64,000 bases of DNA from Lactobacillus sp. ESL0246 (GCF_003692965.1 NZ_REHC01000008.1:1-64000), one strand, 5' to 3'. Shown: positions 49,448 to 58,893, numbered from the stretch's first letter. Translations and numbers: made by a program. Notes: generated from the letters alone by a model not told the origin.

Positions 49448-50351
49448 TGTAATTACCCTCCTCATCGATCAAATTAGATGCTTTGGCTGTTTCAATTACG
49501 CGATTGGCTTTTTCAACTACTGGCTTGTCAACCATCTTACCATTCATTGATATAACACCAGAACCCTTAGCTTTGGCTTCACGAATCGCATTTTGAACTG
49601 CCTGAGCATTTTCAATTTCATCTTTAGTTGGATTAAAGACTTGATTAACCATTGCTACCTGTCGTGGATTAACTAACGATTTCCCATCATAGCCTAATTC
49701 ATAAATATAGTTAGTTTCACGGAAGAAACCTTCTGTATCATTCATATTTGAAAAAACAGTATCGAAAGCATAAACACCAGCAGCACGAGCAGATTGTAAA
49801 ACCATATTACGTGCAAACTCTAGCTCACGCCCATCAGGATAACGATGAGTATGCATATCAGCTGTATAGTCTTCACCCGATACGGCAAGTCCCATCATCA
49901 ATGGACTTGCTGTGGCAATTTCTGGGGAATTTAAAACACCCTTTGCACTTTCAATCGCGGCCATAACACCAATTGAGCCTTTTTCAACACCATATTCTTC
50001 TTCAGCTGCTTCCATATCTTTTACAAGTTTTTGAATCATTGCAGCTGATTCAGTTTTAGGTAAACGAATCACATCAACACCAGCGCGAACCATTGCTTTA
50101 ACATCTTCATCATAAAATGGTGTATCTTGCCCATTGATCCGAACGACAATTTCAGCACCACCAAAATCAACGGTTTTGATGGCATTATAAACAAGCATTC
50201 TGGCAGCATCTTTTTCTGTTAAAGAAACCGCGTCTTCTAGGTCAAGCATGATTGAATCAGCACCGTATATTCCAGCATCTTTAACCATAGCTGGGTTATT
50301 ACCAGGAACAAACATCATTGTTCGACGCAAACGATTTTTAACATAAGTCAT
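49437..50351 (-). CDS. citE: Citrate lyase beta subunit (citryl-CoA lyase)
   Basis: 304 residues of the HpcH/HpaI fold. Cleaves citryl-ACP to oxaloacetate and acetyl-ACP. [21 protein letters not shown] and VIRLPKTE are diagnostic. Confidence 0.95.
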   Translation of the reverse strand: MTYVKNRLRRTMMFVPGNNPAMVKDAGIYGADSIMLDLEDAVSLTEKDAARMLVYNAIKTVDFGGAEIVVRINGQDTPFYDEDVKAMVRAGVDVIRLPKTESAAMIQKLVKDMEAAEEEYGVEKGSIGVMAAIESAKGVLNSPEIATASPLMMGLAVSGEDYTADMHTHRYPDGRELEFARNMVLQSARAAGVYAFDTVFSNMNDTEGFFRETNYIYELGYDGKSLVNPRQVAMVNQVFNPTKDEIENAQAVQNAIREAKAKGSGVISMNGKMVDKPVVEKANRVIETAKASNLIDEEGNYIGE

Positions 50352-50356
50352 TTTTA

Positions 50357-50650
50357 CTATAATACCTCCAATTCTGGATGATTTGAGGTTTCTGTGGCTC
50401 TTTGTGCAGCAGCTAAAGTTCTAGCAGCAATTACACAGTCAAGGGCACCTTTATCAGTAGCCTTAACCTTTGCATTTTCAATACCGTACTTAGTTAGAGT
50501 ATCGATAATGACTTTCTTTATTTGTTCGCCGTAAGCCTTAATAACTTCAGATTCCAAATCTATTTCAATTCCATTATTTCCTTGAGTAATCATAATTTGG
50601 ATATCTGACGATTCCAAGGTGCCTGCAACACCAATCGTCTTAATTTCCAT
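50357..50650 (-). CDS. citD: Citrate lyase gamma subunit (acyl carrier protein)
   Basis: 97 residues. Carries the 2'-(5''-phosphoribosyl)-3'-dephospho-CoA group. The attachment residue is expected at Ser14 in AGTLESSD. Overlaps citC by 11 bases. Confidence 0.95.
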   Translation of the reverse strand: MEIKTIGVAGTLESSDIQIMITQGNNGIEIDLESEVIKAYGEQIKKVIIDTLTKYGIENAKVKATDKGALDCVIAARTLAAAQRATETSNHPELEVL

Positions 50651-51695
50651 CTATTTTCATTCCTTTCTTAATCCTATCTTGTAATTCACGATAATGTTCA
50701 TAAATAAATTGCATTGTTGTAGTTGGAACATAGGCTTCAATATCGTTGATTTTATTTTGCTTAATCAGTTGACGTACTTGTGTAGCTGTTATGACTTTTT
50801 CATTAACTGTAAAGCGATCAACAATTTTAACCTCAATATTTGGTCTAAGGATTCGAATCAAGCTTTGATTATAAACATTAGTAGTATTAGAAAATGGTTC
50901 TGTTCCTAAATATCGCCGACTAATTGCTAAATTAGGGGCAATTTTATTTTTAAAAACAAGTGCATCAATTTCTGTTTGAGTAGCAATCAAATCATCTGGT
51001 GACTTTAAAAAGTAAGCAGGAAAAGTTGATTTCGATACCAGATAATCGCTTCCACTTAAGACGATTACATTCTTTAAATCTGCAGTTCCAGATTTAACTA
51101 AGTTCATTCGTTCATTAGATGAAAATAATGAGGCATCAGTTGAAACTACAAATAAATAAACTAAATCATTTTCTTGACTCGCCAATTGCACAAGTTGCCT
51201 GTGACCCATTGTAAAGGGATTAGCATTCATTACTATTGCCGCTATTTTCTTTTCATTCTGCTTTTCGATTCGCGGAATTGCCTTCACAAAATCATTAATG
51301 TCTGGCGTGCCACTTTCTAAAAAAGCGGCAACATCATTATGAGCTAGTTCCGTAAATCCAAGATGAGAAAAACTTTGAGAATACTGTGTTTTTGTAAAAA
51401 CAAAACTATGAAAAATTTTTTGAGCAAATAAATACTGTTGTAAAGCTGTTACAATCTGATTAAATCTTGCACCTGAAACTGCTTCATCCTTTGAAACAGC
51501 AACATATTTGAGAACATTATCGGCAACGCTACCAGTTCCTACGAGCTTACCATCGTCATTAACTAATCCGAATGTATGATCGATAACATCAATTTCTCGT
51601 GGACTAAAATTACTTAAGCCGTGTTTCTTTAAAAAGCTTTGCCACTTTTCACGTGTCTGCAAGTTATTTAAATATAAGTCAATGATTTTATCCAT
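50640..51695 (-). CDS. citC: [Citrate [pro-3S]-lyase] ligase CitC
   Basis: 351 residues. Acetylates the citrate lyase prosthetic group. N-terminal acetyltransferase-like domain and C-terminal nucleotidyltransferase-like domain with NANPFTMGHR. Lies 12 bases after the hydrolase gene. Confidence 0.93.
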   Translation of the reverse strand: MDKIIDLYLNNLQTREKWQSFLKKHGLSNFSPREIDVIDHTFGLVNDDGKLVGTGSVADNVLKYVAVSKDEAVSGARFNQIVTALQQYLFAQKIFHSFVFTKTQYSQSFSHLGFTELAHNDVAAFLESGTPDINDFVKAIPRIEKQNEKKIAAIVMNANPFTMGHRQLVQLASQENDLVYLFVVSTDASLFSSNERMNLVKSGTADLKNVIVLSGSDYLVSKSTFPAYFLKSPDDLIATQTEIDALVFKNKIAPNLAISRRYLGTEPFSNTTNVYNQSLIRILRPNIEVKIVDRFTVNEKVITATQVRQLIKQNKINDIEAYVPTTTMQFIYEHYRELQDRIKKGMKIDGN

Positions 51696-51707
51696 TACTT
51701 ATTCTTT

Positions 51708-52508
51708 CTATACATTAGAGCAAGATAGGAAATTACATATTTCGTTATACATGATTTCAGGCTGCTCTGCTTGAATCAAGTGACCACAATTTGTAACTAC
51801 ATTAGTTTTAATATGAGAGTTCATTTTTTCCAGTGCACCTGCAAAATGATAGTCAAAGAACGGTGAATTTTCACCTGCTAAAACCAGCATTGGTTTCTTT
51901 AAATCAAGCAACACATCGCGCCAATCTTGTTCAGCATGATCAATTCTACATTGAAAATTATCTTCTGCTCGATATGGAAATTCGTGTGCAGCTTTCTTAG
52001 CTAGTGTAAACATATCATCGTCAATATGAGCATATATACCGCTACCAAAATCAGCCTTTAAATAATTAGGAAAATTATTCCACGATAAGCCTTTAAAGCC
52101 ATAATTCCAACTGTCATCATTGATCATTTTAGGTGGCTGATCGAGATCGATTAAGCACGCCAAATGACTATCTCCGTACAGTGAAAGGTATGCCCACAAA
52201 TTAGCAGCTCCCATTGAATTCCCAATTCCAATAATATTGGTTAAGTTTAACCTGTTAATGAGTTCAGCAAGATCTGCTGCATGGCGACTAATTCGTTGCC
52301 CTCGATAAGTCCGTGCTGATAATCCTTGATTACGTGGATCAAGAATAATGAATCGATATTGCTTTCGGAAAAGTTCAAATGCTTTAAACCACATTTGAGC
52401 ATAACCACCAATTCCAGGAATAGCTAAAATAGGTTGTTTATTTTCTTGACTATCATAATAATGTAACCTGATTCCATCATTGGTTATCAGATTAGCTTCA
52501 TGTAACAT
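51708..52508 (-). CDS. Alpha/beta hydrolase in the citrate operon
   Basis: About 266 residues. The nucleophile elbow reads GIGNSMGAAN (Ser near residue 97), a conserved Asp region lies around residue 220 and the His in NCGHLIQAEQPE. Start ATG 52508 overlaps the transporter stop (TAATG), so the genes are coupled. Substrate unknown. Its position inside the citrate operon suggests an esterified or lactone form of a di/tricarboxylate, but this is speculation. Confidence 0.75.
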   Translation of the reverse strand: MLHEANLITNDGIRLHYYDSQENKQPILAIPGIGGYAQMWFKAFELFRKQYRFIILDPRNQGLSARTYRGQRISRHAADLAELINRLNLTNIIGIGNSMGAANLWAYLSLYGDSHLACLIDLDQPPKMINDDSWNYGFKGLSWNNFPNYLKADFGSGIYAHIDDDMFTLAKKAAHEFPYRAEDNFQCRIDHAEQDWRDVLLDLKKPMLVLAGENSPFFDYHFAGALEKMNSHIKTNVVTNCGHLIQAEQPEIMYNEICNFLSCSNV

Positions 52509-53974
52509 TACCAAACACCAATAACTTTCATCCAAAGTGTCCCAATCACTCCGAAGATTAACAGATAGATGAGACCAAGAATAAAGTTATATTTCCACCA
52601 TTCACCCTGTTTAATATATCCAGTTGTTGCAAGAATTGAAGCTGGACCATTAGCATAATGAGTGGTTGATGCATTGAAAGCACCAGTAAAAGCAAGTAAC
52701 ATAGCTGCCAATCCGATTGGAGCACCTGTCGCTACCGCAACAGATAAAAATGGTAAGTACAAAGCAGTCATGTGAGCAGTACCACTTGCAAAGAAGTAGT
52801 GAGTATAGAACATTAGAATAACTAGAATTGCTAACACAATTCCCCAACTAACTCCGTGCAATCCACCTTGAATTGTCTTTGAGAACCAATCAATAAAGCC
52901 AAATGAAATTAACTTACTTGCCATATAAACTAAAATTGAAAGCCAAATTAGAATATTCCATGCGCCTGTCTGCTTTAAAGTATCATTCATTGTTAACACA
53001 CCAGTTAATAACAAAAGGCCAACTGCCAAAAATGCAATAAAGGTTGAATCTAACTGTGGAATATCAAAAATTCCGGATAAAACCCATAAAACAATTGCTA
53101 ATAAGAAAACTGCAGACATGATTTTTTCGGGCTTAGTAACAGGACCCATCTTTTTAAGCCGATCATCTGCCCATTTTTCTGCATTAGGAGTTTCCTTAAT
53201 TTCTGGTGGAAAAATTTTGTAAATGACGATTGGGATAACGATTGTAGCAACTAAAACAGGTACAATTGCTGCTGTAAACCAACCTATCCAAGTCATGTTA
53301 TAACCTTTTTGGGCAGCCATTTGAGATGCCACCATATTAGGAGCAGCACCAGTAATAAACAATGCCGTTGATAAAATATTCGCATGAAACGCAATAAAAC
53401 TCAAATATGCACCAATTTTTTTTCGTGATGGGTCATTAGGTAGTGAATCATAATCTTTTGAAATCGATTCAGTGACTGGCCAAACAACGCCCCCCGTTCT
53501 AGCACTGTTAGATGGGATTAATGCTCCCAAGATTAATTCCAAGGCAGTAATTGCATAGCTAATTCCAATTGAACGTTTTCCAAATTTACGAATCATCCAA
53601 TAAGCAATTCGATTACCTAAGCCAGTTTTACTAATACCATAAGCCATGATAAACGCCATCGCAATTAGCCATGCAGCCGAATTACTAAAGGCACTTAAAA
53701 TTCCTGCATTAACAACACCTGTTTTAGGATTAACTTCGTCCTTTATTGGTGCTAAACCAACTAAAACTGTAACAATTAATCCAATTAAAGTTGTACCCCC
53801 AATTGGTAATGGCTTTGTGATACAACCAACAATAGTTGCTACAAACACAGCAAACATTTCCCATGCTTGTGCAGACAATCCAGCTGGTCGCATAGGAGTA
53901 AAGCACCATAAGGCAATACCAATTATTAATGGTAAAATAAAGCCTTTGTAATTTACTTTTTCTAATTTCTCCAT
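52508..53974 (-). CDS. DASS-family di/tricarboxylate transporter (citrate carrier)
   Basis: About 488 residues and at least ten membrane segments. Two SNT-like motifs mark the DASS family: PSNSARTGG (about residue 175) and FNASTTHYANGP (about residue 435). RBS ATGAGGGTAATT favours ATG 53974 over the Met at 53986. In the citrate operon it probably imports citrate, maybe in exchange for succinate or acetate. Paralogue of the carrier at 61554. Confidence 0.85.
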   Translation of the reverse strand: MEKLEKVNYKGFILPLIIGIALWCFTPMRPAGLSAQAWEMFAVFVATIVGCITKPLPIGGTTLIGLIVTVLVGLAPIKDEVNPKTGVVNAGILSAFSNSAAWLIAMAFIMAYGISKTGLGNRIAYWMIRKFGKRSIGISYAITALELILGALIPSNSARTGGVVWPVTESISKDYDSLPNDPSRKKIGAYLSFIAFHANILSTALFITGAAPNMVASQMAAQKGYNMTWIGWFTAAIVPVLVATIVIPIVIYKIFPPEIKETPNAEKWADDRLKKMGPVTKPEKIMSAVFLLAIVLWVLSGIFDIPQLDSTFIAFLAVGLLLLTGVLTMNDTLKQTGAWNILIWLSILVYMASKLISFGFIDWFSKTIQGGLHGVSWGIVLAILVILMFYTHYFFASGTAHMTALYLPFLSVAVATGAPIGLAAMLLAFTGAFNASTTHYANGPASILATTGYIKQGEWWKYNFILGLIYLLIFGVIGTLWMKVIGVW

Positions 53975-53989
53975 AATTACCCTCATTAA

Positions 53990-54688
53990 TTATGGGCGAT
54001 AAATATCGTCAATAATCCTATAATTCTTTTTCTTTAATTCTTCATCAAGCCAATTCAAATTGCCTGTTCCATCATGAAAGCTCGCTGCTTTGGCATCATC
54101 TTCTTTATGAAACTGTTGAACAACAGGTAATAGCTCGGCTGCTCTTTGTCTAGCAACCTTGACTACACCATCAGCATCACCTAGGATTAAATCGCCTGGA
54201 TTAACACTAACATTACCACAAGATACCGGAACATTTATCTCTCCAGGGCCTTCCTTATATGGTCCATTAGGTGTTGTGCTTACAGCGTATATCGGTAATT
54301 CCCAATTTTGTAAACTATCAATATCACGGATAGGGCCATCAACTACAACTCCAGCAACATGCCTTTGGTCACGTAACCATGTCATCATTACTTCACCGAT
54401 AACTGCACGGGTGTTATCACCCTCATTGTCAATCACAATGACATCGCCTTCATGGCAATATTTAAGAGCAGCATAAATAGTTAGATTATCACCAGGACGA
54501 TTATGTACGGTGAAAGCCGGTCCACACATTTGTTGTTTCGGCTTGGACATCAAGTTAATTCTTGGTGCCATTGCTCCTCTTCTATTCATACAATCTGCCA
54601 CATTTGAAGTAGGTAGTGTTCGATATGCCTCAATCAAATCTGGATTTGGAAGATTTCTCTTTAAAAATATTCTTTTACCGACTTGCAT
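53990..54688 (-). CDS. RraA-family protein (putative oxaloacetate decarboxylase/aldolase)
   Basis: 232 residues. Motifs GEVMMTWLRDQRHVAGVVVD followed by GPIRDID form the metal and substrate site shared by RraA-fold HMG/CHA aldolases, several of which decarboxylate oxaloacetate. In a citrate operon this would convert oxaloacetate to pyruvate plus CO2. The RNase-inhibitor function of true RraA is less likely here. Confidence 0.75.
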   Translation of the reverse strand: MQVGKRIFLKRNLPNPDLIEAYRTLPTSNVADCMNRRGAMAPRINLMSKPKQQMCGPAFTVHNRPGDNLTIYAALKYCHEGDVIVIDNEGDNTRAVIGEVMMTWLRDQRHVAGVVVDGPIRDIDSLQNWELPIYAVSTTPNGPYKEGPGEINVPVSCGNVSVNPGDLILGDADGVVKVARQRAAELLPVVQQFHKEDDAKAASFHDGTGNLNWLDEELKKKNYRIIDDIYRP

Positions 54689-54707
54689 TAACTAGGCCTT
54701 CTTTTGA

Positions 54708-55637
54708 TTAATCTAAATTAATATCTGCTAAAACTTCCTGCATTTTATCAGCTGAATTAACCATTTTCTTCATTTCTGCATCTGATAAATTAGCTTCAAT
54801 AACATGACTAATTCCTGAACCATTAATTGCAGTTGGAGTTCCTAAGTATAAATCATGCTTAATACCATATTCCCCATTAATTGGTGCTGAAAGTGGTAAA
54901 ACAATTGAACGATTATCCAAAATTGTACCAACAATTTGTGCCAACATCATAGCAATTCCATAGAAAGTTGCACCTTTATTTTCAATGATTTGGCCACCTT
55001 TTTGACGAATATCGCTTTCAATTCTAGCTAATTCATCATCATCAATTCCATTACAATCTTTTAGTGATTTGCCTGAAATTGTTGACTCATCGAAGTTTTC
55101 AAATGAAGTATCGCCATGTTCGCCAAGAACCATCGAATTAACTTCTGATAGTGATACGTTCATTTTCTTAGCTAATTCAACTTGTAAACGAGCCGAATCA
55201 AGTGACGTCCCTGTACCAATAACTTTTTGTTTAGGAAAACCAGATAATTTTTGGGTTAACGTTGTTAAAATATCGACTGGATTAGCAGAAACAACAAAAA
55301 CACCATCAAATCCAGATTTTACTACTGGTTGAATAATACTCTTTAAAATTGAAACATTTTTATTAACAAGATCTAATCTTGTTTCGCCTGGTTTGCGTGG
55401 AACACCTGCTGTAATTACAACCACATCAGCATCCTTAGCATCGGAGTATTCACCTGGATGAATATCGCAATCACCAGCAAATGGTGTAATGTCTTCTAGA
55501 TCCATTGAATCACCAACTGGACGTTTCTTTACAACATCTGTAATGATTAATTCATCAACTTTAGTATGTTGCAACAGGTCATTAGCAAAAGTAGAACCAA
55601 CTGCCCCATCACCTACAAGTAATACTTTTCTAGTCAT
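54708..55637 (-). CDS. LDH-family 2-ketoacid dehydrogenase, predicted malate dehydrogenase
   Basis: 309 residues. NAD motif LVGDGAVGS, catalytic His in LGEHGDT and substrate Arg in LDSARLQ are intact. The substrate loop reads AGVPRKPGETR: the position that is Gln in lactate dehydrogenases (AGxxQKPGETR) is Arg here. Arg at this site specifies oxaloacetate/malate in the LDH/MDH superfamily. The Thr that follows in the LDH small-pocket segment is replaced (IVGTIL). First gene of the citrate operon, which supports a malate role. Confidence 0.78.
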   Translation of the reverse strand: MTRKVLLVGDGAVGSTFANDLLQHTKVDELIITDVVKKRPVGDSMDLEDITPFAGDCDIHPGEYSDAKDADVVVITAGVPRKPGETRLDLVNKNVSILKSIIQPVVKSGFDGVFVVSANPVDILTTLTQKLSGFPKQKVIGTGTSLDSARLQVELAKKMNVSLSEVNSMVLGEHGDTSFENFDESTISGKSLKDCNGIDDDELARIESDIRQKGGQIIENKGATFYGIAMMLAQIVGTILDNRSIVLPLSAPINGEYGIKHDLYLGTPTAINGSGISHVIEANLSDAEMKKMVNSADKMQEVLADINLD

Positions 55638-55684
55638 AAATTATTTCCTTTCATTTATAAAAAATGTAATCCTTTACAAAATTA

Positions 55685-55713
55685 ATTATAGAAGTGATTG
55701 TTATAATTTGCAA
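55685..55713 (-). promoter_or_regulatory. Promoter of the citrate operon
   Basis: Minus-strand TTGCAA (55708-55713) and TATAAT (55685-55690) with 17-base spacing, 48 bases before the ATG of the first gene. AT-rich stretches just upstream are possible CitI-type sites. Confidence 0.72.
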
Positions 55714-55831
55714 TATTTAAAATAAATATTCTTATTTTTGAAATTTATAAAAGCAAGAATTAATCGATATTAGTCGTTATAAACATTCCTAATATCAAGT
55801 GATTAGTAATTTGTTTTATTAGAAATAGTCT

Positions 55832-55868
55832 TGAATCTTAAATTATTAATTTAATAATTTAAGATTCA
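55832..55868. repeat. Perfect 18-bp inverted repeat in the frdA-citrate operon gap
   Basis: The arms are 18 bases with a single central T (55850). The sequence is AT-rich (TGAATCTTAAATT at the left end). It stands about 120 bases upstream of the citrate operon promoter and beyond the frdA terminator. It could be an operator or a hairpin; the gap 55638-55973 holds no gene. Confidence 0.6.
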
Positions 55869-55914
55869 GTATGTCATTCTCGATTGCCACTTTAATAATC
55901 ACTCTTATCATACA

Positions 55915-55952
55915 AAAGGGTACTAAAACCCTTTATGGATCTAGTACCCTTT
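55915..55952 (-). terminator. Terminator of fumC-frdA
   Basis: AAAGGGTACTA and TAGTACCCTTT pair around a 16-base loop, 22 bases after the frdA stop, ending in TTTTG on the minus strand. Confidence 0.78.
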
Positions 55953-55973
55953 CAGCTTTCAAATTATTAATAA

Positions 55974-57371
55974 TTATTTTTCGTTGCGAATAAACTTTGT
56001 CATCTGCATCCCTGCTTGACGACCAAAGACAACCGTTTCAGCAACTGAATTACCACCAATTCTGTTATTACCATGAAGTCCACCAGAAACCTCACCAGCA
56101 GCATATAACCCATTGATAACATTACCATTAGTATCCAAAACCTCGGTCTTAGAATTAATGTGAATACCACCCATTGTGTAGTGAATTGCTGGATTAATAT
56201 GAATTGCAAAGAATGGTCCCTTTTCAATCGAACGATCCATTCCAGTAGTTCTGCCAAACTCACCATCATTCTTGGTATTTACGGCTTCATTCCAAGTTTT
56301 AATGGTTTCTTTTAGATTAGAACTATTAACATCAATTGCTTGCGCAAGATCTGCTAAATTATCACCATGTTTAACCAAGCCAATGTGATCATAAAATTCA
56401 ACGGCTGTAAAATTATCACGAATACTTTGATCAAAAATAAGGTAAGCACCTTCTTCATTCAAATTTGTAATAGCATTGGAAACAATTTTACGAGTGTTCA
56501 TTTCATTAACAAATCTTTTACCAGATTTATTAACTAAGATAGCACCCTCACCACGCAAACCTTCGCCAATCAAATAAACGTGATCAGTATCCGTTTGAGC
56601 AGTTGGGTGAACCTGAATAAAATCCATTTGTTCTAATTGAGCATCAATTTGATCAGCTAATTTTAGTCCATCCCCAGTTGCACCTGGTTGATTAGTTGTC
56701 TTGTAGTCAACTAAGTCAGGACGATATTTCTTGATCAATTCCTTGGAAGAACCAAATCCACCTGATGCGAGCAAAACAGCTTTAGCATTAACAGTCTTTG
56801 TTCCCCCTTCATTTTCAAGTTGAACACCAACAACATTCTTATTCTCATCTTGCAAGAGTTTGATTGCCTTAGTGTTATTAAAGACAGGGATACCTTCTTG
56901 CTGTATTTGCTTTAACGCCCCAGTTATCAGATAGTTACCAACAGGAGCCATTGATGCCGGACGGTGAGCACGCTTTTTACTCATCCCACCAGTAATGGTT
57001 AAGTTAGTTAATTCGATTCCATGGTTGAGCAACCAGTCAATTGCAGCAGCTGAATGATCGACAAAGTATCGTAATAATTCACGATCATTCAGCAGTCCTC
57101 CACCTTTGAGAGTTTCTTGATAAAAATCTTCTTTATTATCAATGATTCCCTCATTTAATTGAACTAAACTTTCAGAGGCATTCATTCCAGAAGATGCGCG
57201 AGTTGTGTTACCACCTAAGGATGCGTTTTTTTCAAATACAGCCACATTCAAGCCTAGTTCATGAGCCTGAATTGCAGCGGTTAAACCTGCTCCGCCGGCA
57301 CCTACGATAATTGCATCGTAACAACTTGCGATTTCAGAACTTTTATTTGGGGTAAAGACAAATTTTGCCAT
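55974..57371 (-). CDS. Soluble fumarate reductase flavoprotein (FrdA-like)
   Basis: 465 residues of the flavocytochrome c/FrdA flavoprotein family, without heme or FMN domains and without a signal peptide. FAD loop VGAGGAGLTAA near residue 22; active-site segments GEGLRGEGAILVN (proton-donor Arg region), HYTMGG (His) and GLHGNNRIGGNS (Arg) match fumarate reductases. It should reduce fumarate to succinate, re-oxidising cellular reductant. 24 bases after fumC. Confidence 0.87.
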   Translation of the reverse strand: MAKFVFTPNKSSEIASCYDAIIVGAGGAGLTAAIQAHELGLNVAVFEKNASLGGNTTRASSGMNASESLVQLNEGIIDNKEDFYQETLKGGGLLNDRELLRYFVDHSAAAIDWLLNHGIELTNLTITGGMSKKRAHRPASMAPVGNYLITGALKQIQQEGIPVFNNTKAIKLLQDENKNVVGVQLENEGGTKTVNAKAVLLASGGFGSSKELIKKYRPDLVDYKTTNQPGATGDGLKLADQIDAQLEQMDFIQVHPTAQTDTDHVYLIGEGLRGEGAILVNKSGKRFVNEMNTRKIVSNAITNLNEEGAYLIFDQSIRDNFTAVEFYDHIGLVKHGDNLADLAQAIDVNSSNLKETIKTWNEAVNTKNDGEFGRTTGMDRSIEKGPFFAIHINPAIHYTMGGIHINSKTEVLDTNGNVINGLYAAGEVSGGLHGNNRIGGNSVAETVVFGRQAGMQMTKFIRNEK

Positions 57372-57395
57372 TTAAATAATTCTCCTCTGTGTTTC

Positions 57396-58799
57396 TTATT
57401 CTTCAGGCTCAGTCCGATCAATATTGGTCATTTGCATGTAATCCATCCATTCATCGTACTGTTCCTCAGTTACTTCACCACTCTTAAGAGCGGCTTCTTT
57501 TAGGGTAGTATTTTCTTTATCAGCTGTCTGCGCAATTTTAGCAGCTGCGTGATAGCCAATATGTGGTGATAAGGCTGTAACTGTCATCAGTGAATTTTCA
57601 AGTAATTCATCCATCTTTTCAGAGTTGACAGTTAAACCAGAGATCATCTTATCAGCAAAGCCAGTGATTGTACCAGTTAATATATCACAGGTATCAAGGA
57701 AAGCAGCAATCATTACCGTTTTATAAACATTCATTTCAAAGTTACCTTGAGAAGCAGTAAAAGTAATTGTTGTATCATTACCAAAAACTTTCGCAGCAGC
57801 CATGGTAACTGCCTCAGCTTGAGTAGGGTTAACCTTACCTGGCATGATTGATGACCCCGGCTCATTAGCTGGAATATTCAGCTCATGATAAGCGGCTCTT
57901 GGACCAGAAGCCAAAAAACGAACATCTTGAGCAATTTTGAACATATCAGCTGCCAATGTTTTAAGGGCACCATGAACAACAGCAATTCCAGAGTGGTGAG
58001 CTAAGCCCCAGAATTTATTAGTCTTAACTTTAAATTCATGACCGTAGACTGCGGATAATTTGGTAGCAATCTTTTCGGTCATTCCTGGTGCAGCGTTCAG
58101 ACCAGTTCCGACAGCAGTTCCACCAATCGCTAATTCGTAAAGCGTTGGTTTCAATTCTTGAATATAAGCCAAATCATGCTTTAGTGCAGCAATATAACCG
58201 GAAACTTCCTGACCAAAAGTAATCGGTGTTGCATCTTGCAAGTGAGTCCGACCAACTTTAACTGTCTTCCAATATTTATCCTGTTTAATTTTTAATTCAT
58301 CAATCAAATGCTGAACAGCTGGCTCCAAGTTATCAAGAGCCTCAACAGCAACAATATTCATTGCAGTTGGGAAAGTATCATTAGATGATTGACCTCGGTT
58401 AACGTCATCATTAGGTAAGATATTAAGTCCAGGATGAAGTTTGTTAGCTAGATTGGCAACAACCTCATTCACATTCATATTACTTTGAGTACCCGAACCT
58501 GTTTGTAAAACGTGTAAAGGAAAATCTTTACGTAAGTCATCATCACTTAAGGTTAACAAATGATCAATTGCATCTTCTATTGCTTGACCCTTTTCTTTAG
58601 GCTCATCGCCGACTTCAACGTTTGATTCGGCTGCTGCTTTTTTTAAATTCAAAAAAGCACGAACAATTGCTAATGGCATATATTCACCACTTGGGAAATT
58701 ATTTCGACTTCTTTCAGTTTGAGGTCCCCATAGGGCATCTTTAGGAATTTTAACTGGCCCAATAGTATCACTTTCGATACGATATTCTTCTTCACTCAT
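57396..58799 (-). CDS. fumC: Class II fumarate hydratase
   Basis: 467 residues. Signature GSSIMPGKVNPTQ, plus TGSGTQSNMNVNE and HLQDATPITFGQE. Interconverts malate and fumarate without an Fe-S cluster. Promoter at 58865-58893; likely co-transcribed with frdA. Confidence 0.95.
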   Translation of the reverse strand: MSEEEYRIESDTIGPVKIPKDALWGPQTERSRNNFPSGEYMPLAIVRAFLNLKKAAAESNVEVGDEPKEKGQAIEDAIDHLLTLSDDDLRKDFPLHVLQTGSGTQSNMNVNEVVANLANKLHPGLNILPNDDVNRGQSSNDTFPTAMNIVAVEALDNLEPAVQHLIDELKIKQDKYWKTVKVGRTHLQDATPITFGQEVSGYIAALKHDLAYIQELKPTLYELAIGGTAVGTGLNAAPGMTEKIATKLSAVYGHEFKVKTNKFWGLAHHSGIAVVHGALKTLAADMFKIAQDVRFLASGPRAAYHELNIPANEPGSSIMPGKVNPTQAEAVTMAAAKVFGNDTTITFTASQGNFEMNVYKTVMIAAFLDTCDILTGTITGFADKMISGLTVNSEKMDELLENSLMTVTALSPHIGYHAAAKIAQTADKENTTLKEAALKSGEVTEEQYDEWMDYMQMTNIDRTEPEE

Positions 58800-58864
58800 C
58801 GTAATTCTCCTTTAAATTATTTTTTAATTTTAACTATTTTCTGTCATCATCGACTTTTAAACTT

Positions 58865-58893
58865 ATAATACCTGGTTTTTATCATTTTTTCAA
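58865..58893 (-). promoter_or_regulatory. Promoter of fumC-frdA
   Basis: Minus-strand TTGAAA (58888-58893) and TATTAT (58865-58870), 17 bases apart. A core resembling CcpA sites (AAGCGCTA) lies just upstream, near 58907-58914, but its flanks do not match well. Confidence 0.6.

Noticed and set aside
52650-52847. Cys-rich 65-residue ORF
   Set aside because: It is an alternative frame within the DASS carrier gene; its Cys content is a shadow of Gly/Ala/Leu codons.
54708-55637. Ordinary L-lactate dehydrogenase
   Set aside because: The loop has Arg where LDH has Gln, and the gene leads a citrate operon; however substrate is untested.
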